A stretch of DNA of 6,712 nt from Promethearchaeota archaeon (GTDB lineage Archaea > Asgardarchaeota > Lokiarchaeia > Sigyniarchaeales > SOKP01). The notes beneath the pieces were generated by a model that was not told the origin of the DNA, made no database searches, and was given only the letters and a program-made list of their open reading frames with translations. Of the stretch, positions 1-5,453 are shown piece after piece (the first letter of the stretch is position 1; each line of letters starts with the position of its first letter). The position numbers and the translations under genes are program-made. The DNA lies in NCBI GenBank assembly GCA_019894815.1, contig JAGXNU010000119.1:1-6712 (forward strand), written 5' to 3'.

Positions 1-578
1 GCTTTAGGACCATTCGTTTGATAAATTTTTTCTCCGTTCACAATAAAACTGCCATCTGGTTGTTCATCGCAAGTTGTTAGCATGTGAACCGCATCCGAAC
101 CTCTTTCAGGCTCCGTGATACAGATGCATCCAATTTTTTCACCGGTAACTAGCTCTTTGAGAGCACGTAATCGTATTTCCTCATTTTCGTGATGAAGCAT
201 TAAAGGATTAACTGCTAAAACTGTAGCACCAGCACCCATCGCAAATTGAGGGTCAAAGAAATCCATGGCAAGCACCCTCATGAACTCAGCAGTCATCCCA
301 TACGTTTCAAAATCTAACCCTAGATTATCAAACTTATGTACGCGCGTGATAAAACCTGCTTTACCTACTTCAGGTATCCAATCATAGAAATCTTCGGTGT
401 GGTTTATGTCATGCTTTTTCTCGAAATTCCTAAAAAACTTTTCAGCCTCCTTAAGCAGATTAAAATGTTTAGGTTCCAAATAACTCATTAAATTATAATT
501 TAGGAATTTATAGCGGTTCTTTAATGAGAGTTTGTTTAATATCTCATCACTTATACATTGAACTTGTCCTTTTTTCAT
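1..578 (-). CDS. Acyl-CoA dehydrogenase, N-terminal part (cut by the left window edge)
   Basis: This is a partial gene of 192 codons from the ATG at 578, still open at base 1. FAD-dependent acyl-CoA dehydrogenases make the alpha,beta-double bond in an acyl-CoA and pass electrons to an electron-transfer flavoprotein. The visible part reads as the N-terminal helical domain followed by the start of the middle beta domain. The segment HHENEEIRLRALKELVTGEK leads into CICITEPERGSDA, which matches the family signature (TGE..g.f.iTEP.aGSDa) contacting FAD and substrate. The Gly-Gly loop usual near the middle of the N-terminal domain is replaced by FDNLGLD. The catalytic Glu and C-terminal helical domain lie outside the window, so substrate class cannot be judged. 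The start is the first in-frame ATG after an in-frame TAA at 594-596. The acyl-CoA synthetase gene upstream on the same strand fits a role in acyl-CoA oxidation. Family assignment is confident; chain-length preference is unknown. Confidence 0.87.
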   Translation of the reverse strand, partial: MKKGQVQCISDEILNKLSLKNRYKFLNYNLMSYLEPKHFNLLKEAEKFFRNFEKKHDINHTEDFYDWIPEVGKAGFITRVHKFDNLGLDFETYGMTAEFMRVLAMDFFDPQFAMGAGATVLAVNPLMLHHENEEIRLRALKELVTGEKIGCICITEPERGSDAVHMLTTCDEQPDGSFIVNGEKIYQTNGPK

Positions 579-620
579 TTTTGCACATACCCATTATTTT
601 CGAATTTATTTTTTTATTTA

Positions 621-634
621 TGATTAAATAATCA
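621..634. promoter_or_regulatory. 14-bp inverted repeat in front of the acyl-CoA dehydrogenase gene (possible operator)
   Basis: The sequence tgatta-aa-taatca has perfect 6-bp arms around a 2-base centre. It lies 43 nt upstream of the ATG at 578 and about 26 nt downstream of the TATA-like box at 654-661, so it would cover the expected transcription start. A repressor bound there would block RNA polymerase. The tract is very AT-rich, so a chance palindrome is quite possible. Confidence 0.3.
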
Positions 635-653
635 ACAGATTCCTTAAAATAGG

Positions 654-661
654 TTTATAAA
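654..661 (-). promoter_or_regulatory. TATA-like box for the acyl-CoA dehydrogenase gene
   Basis: The sequence tttataaa (self-complementary) lies about 75 nt upstream of the ATG at 578. With archaeal spacing, transcription would start near base 630, leaving a leader of about 50 nt. The upstream BRE position is not clearly purine-rich, so this is a weak call in AT-rich DNA. Confidence 0.35.
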
Positions 662-663
662 AA

Positions 664-695
664 TGAAAAAAAAAATATGACTAAATAGATTTAAT
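664..695 (-). terminator. Oligo-T terminator after the acyl-CoA synthetase gene
   Basis: Just past the TAA at 696-698 the minus strand reads a run of ten T (complement of A10 at 666-675), followed by more T-rich sequence. Archaeal RNA polymerase terminates at such T-tracts without needing a hairpin, and none is apparent here. The position directly behind a stop codon supports the call. Confidence 0.5.
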
Positions 696-2438
696 TTAGT
701 TAGTTGATTCTTCTCGTAAAGCACGTTTCAGAATTTTCCCCACTGTTGTCAGCGGGAGTGTTTCTCTAAACTCCCATAATCTTGGATTTTCATATTTCGA
801 CAGATGTTCGGCTGCATAATTCTTTAAGTCTGTTTTTACTTTATTCGTTGGTTCAAATCCTTCTTTAAGCTGAACTACAGCTTTTACAGTTTCACTTCCA
901 GGCCGATCGGGATCTTTTAAGCCAATTATTGCTACCATTTCGATATTGGGATGTTTTGTTAAGATATCTTCTACGTGAACGCTATATACCTTATATCCAC
1001 TGACAATAAGCATGTCCTTTGTCCGATCTACGATTGTAATGTATCCATCCTCATCCATTACACCAACATCACCAGTATGAAACCAGCCATCGATGATTGT
1101 TTTTGAATTTGCATCTGGTTTGTTATAATATCCTCTTGTAACTTGAGGACCCTTGCATATTATCTCTCCTGGTTTTCCAAGCTCAACTTGATCTCCAGTT
1201 TCTACATCAACAAGTCGAACTTCTATATCTGGTACGGGTATACCAACAGTTCCAATCTTTTTTTTACCATAATAGGGATTCATGGAGATTATAGGGCTTG
1301 TTTCCGTCATTCCGTAAACCTCTAGCACTTTATTTTTAGCTACTAAAGAAGACTCAAAATCATTAATAGCTTCTGCGGGAAAAGGAGCTGCTCCTGAAAT
1401 AAAAACCTCTATATCATTTAAAACATCTCTTGGAATCTTTTCAACTGGCCATTTTTCGTTAATTCTGTTCTTTATAGCCAAATACAGCGTAGGAACGTTC
1501 ACCATCATCATTGGTTTTTTATCCATCATTTCTTTAATGATATGATCACTATCTCTTGGGTTCGCGATGAGAATTTGTGAAGCTGATAGATAAAGTGTAA
1601 CCATGCTCATTGCTAAACCCGCTAAATGAAAAAGCGGGAAAGCAGATAAATTAACTTTGTCTTCTTGTTCCTCTTCAGTTCTATCAATCCAAGTTGAGAT
1701 TTGAACGATATTTGAGATAATATTTTTATGTGTGAGTTCTGTTCCTTTAGGTAAGCCTGTAGTACCCCCAGTATATTGTAATAAAGCAAGATCATTTTCT
1801 GAATCGATTTTTACGTCATCCACATCATCCTCAGTTTTAATTACCTCATTAAAATCAAGGACGTTTTTAGCGGGATAAGGAATCACCTTTCCCTTTGGGA
1901 TCTTTCCAATCAGTTTTCCTAGTGCTACTTTTATCCCAGAAAGACCCATGTAATCGCTAATGTTCGTGGTGATAATTGTTTCCAAGTTTGGTACTTTATC
2001 TAAGACTTTTGTTAATACTTTTTCATAAAAAGCATCAAGTGTTACAAAAAACTTAGCTTCACTGTCATTAATTTGATAAGCAATCTCGGTTGGGCTCATT
2101 AACGGTGAACATCCAGAAGCAACCCCCCCAACTAATAATGTGCCAAAATGAGCTACCAAGTACTGTGGACAATTCGCTAAATTTATAGCAACCCGATCTC
2201 CTTTTTTCAAACCATTTTTTTGTAAAAAGGTTGCAAATCTATGCACGTAATCATCAAGTTCTTGGAATGTCATTTCCCTTTCCATAAAGTAGCATGCAAT
2301 TCGATCAGGATACTTCTTCATTGCTTTATCGAATAATATACCCAAACTATCTGTAGGATAGGATAAACTGGGTTTCACATGTTTATCGTAAGATTTAGTC
2401 CATATTTTTGCATCATATGGACTCATTTTATTTTCCAT
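696..2438 (-). CDS. AMP-forming acyl-CoA synthetase (medium/long-chain fatty acid-CoA ligase type)
   Basis: A 580-residue member of the ANL adenylate-forming superfamily. It converts a carboxylic acid, ATP and CoA to acyl-CoA, AMP and PPi via an acyl-adenylate, in the cytoplasm. The core motifs are all present: the phosphate-binding loop YTGGTTGLPKG (222-232), FPLFHLAG (267-274), YGMTETSP (375-382), HTGD (454-457), the hinge DRTKDMLIVSGYKVYS (471-486), and the C-terminal TTVGKILKRAL (564-574), whose Lys568 is the expected adenylation lysine. The large N-terminal domain spans about 1-465 and the mobile C-terminal domain about 470-580. Length is normal for the family. GAGGA at 2446-2450 sits 7 nt before the ATG and supports the first Met over Met5. 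The gene has its own leader with a TATA-like box and an inverted repeat (2457-2479), and is followed by a T-tract. The adjacent acyl-CoA dehydrogenase suggests fatty or organic acid catabolism. An aryl-acid or other carboxylate substrate cannot be excluded. Confidence 0.93.
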   Translation of the reverse strand: MENKMSPYDAKIWTKSYDKHVKPSLSYPTDSLGILFDKAMKKYPDRIACYFMEREMTFQELDDYVHRFATFLQKNGLKKGDRVAINLANCPQYLVAHFGTLLVGGVASGCSPLMSPTEIAYQINDSEAKFFVTLDAFYEKVLTKVLDKVPNLETIITTNISDYMGLSGIKVALGKLIGKIPKGKVIPYPAKNVLDFNEVIKTEDDVDDVKIDSENDLALLQYTGGTTGLPKGTELTHKNIISNIVQISTWIDRTEEEQEDKVNLSAFPLFHLAGLAMSMVTLYLSASQILIANPRDSDHIIKEMMDKKPMMMVNVPTLYLAIKNRINEKWPVEKIPRDVLNDIEVFISGAAPFPAEAINDFESSLVAKNKVLEVYGMTETSPIISMNPYYGKKKIGTVGIPVPDIEVRLVDVETGDQVELGKPGEIICKGPQVTRGYYNKPDANSKTIIDGWFHTGDVGVMDEDGYITIVDRTKDMLIVSGYKVYSVHVEDILTKHPNIEMVAIIGLKDPDRPGSETVKAVVQLKEGFEPTNKVKTDLKNYAAEHLSKYENPRLWEFRETLPLTTVGKILKRALREESTN

Positions 2439-2445
2439 AATAATA

Positions 2446-2450
2446 TCCTC
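2446..2450 (-). promoter_or_regulatory. Shine-Dalgarno site deciding the acyl-CoA synthetase start
   Basis: GAGGA on the minus strand, 7 nt upstream of the ATG at 2438. It is 19 nt from the next in-frame Met (codon 5), which makes the first ATG the better start. It is the clearest ribosome binding site in the window. Confidence 0.6.
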
Positions 2451-2456
2451 TTTTCA

Positions 2457-2479
2457 ATATTCACTAACATGGTGAATAT
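2457..2479. promoter_or_regulatory. Inverted repeat at the acyl-CoA synthetase promoter (candidate operator)
   Basis: Arms atattcac (2457-2464) and gtgaatat (2472-2479) are exact reverse complements separated by 7 nt. The element lies between the TATA-like box at 2499-2507 and the ribosome binding site at 2446-2450, so it would cover roughly +1 to +22 of the transcript. Its dyad size fits a dimeric helix-turn-helix repressor, perhaps one sensing acyl-CoA (inference). It could instead form an mRNA hairpin just before the ribosome binding site. Confidence 0.5.
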
Positions 2480-2498
2480 CTCATTTATTGTTTCATAA

Positions 2499-2516
2499 AT
2501 TTATAAATCTTTATCA
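2499..2516 (-). promoter_or_regulatory. TATA/BRE-like promoter of the acyl-CoA synthetase gene
   Basis: The minus strand reads TGATAAAGA followed by TTTATAAAT. The second part (2499-2507) is a TATA-like box and the purine-rich AAAGA just upstream is a possible BRE. A start about 25 nt downstream would fall near 2477, giving a leader of about 40 nt. The call rests on spacing and composition only. Confidence 0.42.
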
Positions 2517-2534
2517 AAATGGTCTATAAAATGT

Positions 2535-2572
2535 AAAAAGTCTGCTAAAATAAGAAAAAAAATGTAAAAAAT
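2535..2572 (-). terminator. T-rich terminator after the zinc dehydrogenase gene
   Basis: Immediately after the TAA at 2573-2575 the minus strand carries several T-tracts, including a run of eight T (complement of A8 at 2555-2562) flanked by shorter runs. This is typical of archaeal oligo-T termination and would separate this gene from the acyl-CoA synthetase downstream. Confidence 0.5.
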
Positions 2573-3592
2573 TTAATCCAATTCGACAAGAACTTTTATC
2601 TCTTCATGTGGAGGATTAGCTAAAGTTTTAAACATAGCGGGTACTTCGTCTATTTTAATGGTTTTTGTAATTATGGGGTCTACATTTACATTACTTTTAG
2701 CGATTAAATTTAATGAAGTTGCGAAAACTTCTTGATTAAAACTAAACACGCCCTTCATTGAAATGTTTTTGAGCATTAGTTGCATGAACCCTTTCATTTC
2801 GAAAGGTTCTACATGAATTCCAATGAGTGTTACTTGGCCGCCTCTTTTCACTAAATTCATTGATGTCATGTAAGTTTCTGGAAGCCCAACACAATCAAAA
2901 ACGTAATCAGGTCCAATTTTATTAGTCAATCTAACGATCTTATTCCAAGCATTTGGTTTTAACGCCTTTTCTGCACCTACTTCAAGCGCTTTTTGTTGTT
3001 TCGATTCAACTGGTTCTATTACATAAATACTACCAGCACCGGCAACTCTTAGTGCTTGAATTGTCATTAACCCTATTGTTCCCGCTCCAATAACTGCAGC
3101 GCTATCACCAATTTTTAAGTCAGATTGTTGAACTGCGTACACGCAATTTGCTAAGGGTTCTACTGTAGCTCCCACTTTGAACGACATTGAATCGGGTAGG
3201 GCGTGTAATCTCTCCGCTTTTACGTTTATGTATTCTGCCATCCCCCCGTTTTGAGTAGTACCTAAACCATTATTACTTAGCTTGCACATGTTTTCTTGGT
3301 AATGATTGCACCAATAACAATCATTGCAGGGAACATTAGGATTTACTGTTACTCGATGACCCTTTTTCCATTTTCTTACTTTATCGCCTACTTCCGCGAT
3401 TTCTCCAGAAAACTCATGACCGATAACGATTCCTGGCAAATACATTCCCCCAGATTCGTAAGATTCAATTCCAGAACCACATATGCCGCAATATTTTACT
3501 TTTATTAAAACCTCATCAGAAAGAATCTCTGGTTTAGGTAAATCGTCTCTTATTTCAATTTGATGTTTTCCTACAAATACTGCTCCTTTCAT
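2573..3592 (-). CDS. Zinc-dependent medium-chain alcohol/polyol dehydrogenase
   Basis: A 339-residue MDR-superfamily oxidoreductase that would interconvert an alcohol and a ketone or aldehyde with NAD(H). Numbered from the ATG at 3592: GICGSG carries the catalytic-zinc Cys38; GHEFSG gives His59 and Glu60; VEPLANC carries Glu145, the fourth ligand in the sorbitol/threonine/butanediol dehydrogenase branch. Cys89, Cys92, Cys95 and Cys103 form the structural-zinc lobe. The Rossmann loop GAGTIG is at 169-174, and the acidic Glu193 after the next strand favours NAD over NADP. Unusually, the Asp that normally follows CGS is Gly41. A GTG at 3601 would add three residues, but the ATG at 3592 gives the family-typical MKGAVF start and has GTGAG four bases upstream, so I prefer it. 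The ThDP-enzyme gene ends 53 nt upstream on the same strand, so the enzyme may act on the ThDP enzyme's product. The exact substrate is not determinable. Candidates include 2,3-butanediol/acetoin, sugar alcohols, threonine or simple alcohols. Confidence 0.9.
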   Translation of the reverse strand: MKGAVFVGKHQIEIRDDLPKPEILSDEVLIKVKYCGICGSGIESYESGGMYLPGIVIGHEFSGEIAEVGDKVRKWKKGHRVTVNPNVPCNDCYWCNHYQENMCKLSNNGLGTTQNGGMAEYINVKAERLHALPDSMSFKVGATVEPLANCVYAVQQSDLKIGDSAAVIGAGTIGLMTIQALRVAGAGSIYVIEPVESKQQKALEVGAEKALKPNAWNKIVRLTNKIGPDYVFDCVGLPETYMTSMNLVKRGGQVTLIGIHVEPFEMKGFMQLMLKNISMKGVFSFNQEVFATSLNLIAKSNVNVDPIITKTIKIDEVPAMFKTLANPPHEEIKVLVELD

Positions 3593-3617
3593 ATATCTCA
3601 CACTCTATTAGTTGTAA

Positions 3618-3640
3618 TTAAAAAAAGAAAGAATTGTTTT
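3618..3640 (-). terminator. T-tract after the ThDP-enzyme gene
   Basis: The minus strand reads TTTCTTTTTTT (complement of 3620-3630) about 15 nt past the TAA at 3646-3648. It may terminate or attenuate transcription between the ThDP-enzyme gene and the dehydrogenase gene. The tract is short, so partial read-through is as likely. Confidence 0.35.
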
Positions 3641-3643
3641 TTT

Positions 3644-3652
3644 GATTATAAG
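3644..3652 (-). promoter_or_regulatory. Possible TATA box for the zinc dehydrogenase, overlapping the upstream stop codon
   Basis: The minus strand reads CTTATAATC across the end of the ThDP-enzyme gene. A start about 25 nt downstream would fall near 3622, about 30 nt before the ATG at 3592. It shares bases with coding sequence and has no clear BRE, so co-transcription with the upstream gene is an equal alternative. Confidence 0.25.
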
Positions 3653-5358
3653 ATTCCCATACTTCCTAGAAGTTTCGTTGCGTCGGGAGTTCCAAAAGCA
3701 ATTTTAACATCTAAGACCGCAGGCTTTCCGGAATTTTTAGCTCTCTCTAAAGCGGGTTTTATTTCATTAGGATCTGTAACAACTTCACCATAACATCCAA
3801 AACCCTCTGCCATTCTAGCATAATCAAAATCATTGAAGTCTACGTCAATATACCGTTTTCCGCAGAATAATTTTTGTCCAGACTTTAACATGCCCCAGGC
3901 ATTATTATTAGCTATTACAAAGATGAGATTTTTCAACCCTAATCGAACAGCGGTTTCTAAATCTTGAACATTCATCATAAAACTTCCATCACCACACATC
4001 GCTATAACTTGTTTATCAGGTTTAGCTAACTTCGCACCAATTCCATACCCAACTGCAACACCTAGATGACCCATGCCAACAGGTTGTAAGAGGGAAAGAG
4101 GAGGTCGGACTTTATAAAAATCCATTTGTTCTATCGCATAACAAGTAATATCTCCACCGTCTAAAATGACAGTTGCATCGTCATCCATGAATTCCCAGAA
4201 TTCTTTAACTAGGCGTTGTGGAATTATTGGTATTTTATCTCTTGAAGCCTTTTTAATCAAACTTGTCATTTGTGATTGTCTTAGTTGAACTAATTCTTCT
4301 AGCCATTCTCTTTTTTCTACTTTCTCCGATTTCTTTGTTTCTTCAAGAATTTGTTTTAAGAATTGTTTACAATCCCCTACTATTCCAAGACTTATTGGTT
4401 TAGCACGTCCAATTATTGAAGGATCAATATCTACCTGAATCATGTCTTGAGAATCGCTCCAGAATGGTTCATCACCATGTGCCATGATGTGAGTGAATTT
4501 ACATCCTAAAGCAAGAACTACATCAGCTTCTGGTCCTGCTTTCAACCCAGCACCATTAATGGTTGTTCCAATAAAGCTAGAAGATTTATTTGAGATAGTC
4601 CCTACACCCATGAGAGTTGTCATTACGGGAATTTTTAAATATTCAGCAAACTCTTGCAATTCATTCCAACCCTCAGATCTAGATACACCTCCTCCAGATA
4701 CAATCAAGGGTTTCTTAGCATTCTTCAGCATTTGGTGTGCTTGCTTTATTGATTCACCATCTACAGCAGGTTTAGCTATAGCTCGATAATTTTGTTTGGG
4801 TAGTATGGGGATTTCACTTTCCTCCTTCTCAGCTAAGAACGCATCTTCGTAAATCTCAAGTAACACTGGTCTTGGACGACCACCCGTAGCTTCACGAAAT
4901 ACTTTATGAACAGCATCATGAATTTCATCAATATTTCTTACAGATTTTTGATATTTTGTTATTGGTTTAAACATCGTGATTTGATCCAAATTTCCTTGTA
5001 AAGTGAAGGAATCCGCAAATTTCGAGTTAACTTGAGGGACAATGACAACCATTGGAATATTATCAGACCAAGCGGCACCTACGCCTGGTACAAGTTGGGT
5101 TGCTCCAGGACCAACGGTGCCAAAACAAACCCCAGGTTTATTAGTAACTCTTGCCCACGCATCCGCAGCATGTGCTGCTGCTTGTTCATGCCTGAACATT
5201 ACCGTTTCTATTCCTTTTTCTCGACCCCATTCACGTATTGCTTCATACATTTTCAAAAATTGCCCACCAATAATTCCAAAAAGATATCGAATATCTTCTT
5301 CCAGTAAGCATTTAATTAGAACGTCTCCACCATTAACCATTTTCTTATTTTCTTCCAT
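3646..5358 (-). CDS. ThDP-dependent decarboxylase/synthase, acetolactate synthase-like fold
   Basis: A 570-residue ThDP enzyme with the standard three domains: pyrimidine-binding (about 8-175), central (about 200-335) and pyrophosphate-binding (about 385-555). RHEQAAAHAADAWAR carries Glu58, the cofactor-activating glutamate, and TVGPGATQL follows. The pyrophosphate/Mg2+ motif starts at GDGS (456-459) and ends at NNN (484-486). The family splits 2-keto acids or 2-hydroxyacyl-CoAs and may ligate the fragment to a second carbonyl. FTLQGNLDQITMFKPITK resembles acetolactate synthase. The RFDDR-type FAD-site motif of anabolic synthases is absent, however: the equivalent stretch reads GCKFTHIMAHG, and the following IQVDID..IIGRAK recalls oxalyl-CoA decarboxylase and 2-hydroxyacyl-CoA lyase. 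No small regulatory subunit or other ilv gene is adjacent. The ATG at 5358 is the first possible start after the promoter; Met7 (5340) is a reasonable alternative. A zinc dehydrogenase follows on the same strand. The fold is certain; the reaction is not. Confidence 0.9.
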   Translation of the reverse strand: MEENKKMVNGGDVLIKCLLEEDIRYLFGIIGGQFLKMYEAIREWGREKGIETVMFRHEQAAAHAADAWARVTNKPGVCFGTVGPGATQLVPGVGAAWSDNIPMVVIVPQVNSKFADSFTLQGNLDQITMFKPITKYQKSVRNIDEIHDAVHKVFREATGGRPRPVLLEIYEDAFLAEKEESEIPILPKQNYRAIAKPAVDGESIKQAHQMLKNAKKPLIVSGGGVSRSEGWNELQEFAEYLKIPVMTTLMGVGTISNKSSSFIGTTINGAGLKAGPEADVVLALGCKFTHIMAHGDEPFWSDSQDMIQVDIDPSIIGRAKPISLGIVGDCKQFLKQILEETKKSEKVEKREWLEELVQLRQSQMTSLIKKASRDKIPIIPQRLVKEFWEFMDDDATVILDGGDITCYAIEQMDFYKVRPPLSLLQPVGMGHLGVAVGYGIGAKLAKPDKQVIAMCGDGSFMMNVQDLETAVRLGLKNLIFVIANNNAWGMLKSGQKLFCGKRYIDVDFNDFDYARMAEGFGCYGEVVTDPNEIKPALERAKNSGKPAVLDVKIAFGTPDATKLLGSMGIL

Positions 5359-5408
5359 ATTCGCATCATCTGTTAATTTTAAACATTAAAATTAGTTTGA
5401 CTTTCAAG

Positions 5409-5425
5409 ATATATATAGTTTTCTC
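5409..5425 (-). promoter_or_regulatory. BRE/TATA promoter of the ThDP-enzyme gene
   Basis: The minus strand reads GAGAAAA followed by CTATATATAT (5409-5418). This is a purine-rich BRE directly ahead of a strong TATA box and the best archaeal-type promoter in the window. With usual spacing transcription would begin near 5388, about 30 nt before the ATG at 5358. It could drive the ThDP-enzyme gene alone or together with the zinc dehydrogenase. Confidence 0.55.
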
Positions 5426-5453
5426 CCTCTATCTAATACCTTCCTAAATGGAA

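Noticed and set aside
3593..3601. GTG start giving a dehydrogenase three residues longer
   Set aside because: The ATG at 3592 gives the usual MKGAVF-type N-terminus and uses GTGAG, which contains this GTG, as a plausible ribosome site.
4493..4789. 98-residue plus-strand open frame
   Set aside because: It is antisense within the ThDP-enzyme central domain, without a promoter, ribosome site or family resemblance.
5042..5389. 115-residue plus-strand open frame opposite the ThDP-enzyme gene
   Set aside because: It lies antisense to the strongly conserved pyrimidine-binding domain, and its product has no recognisable motif and an odd composition. It is a shadow of the real gene.
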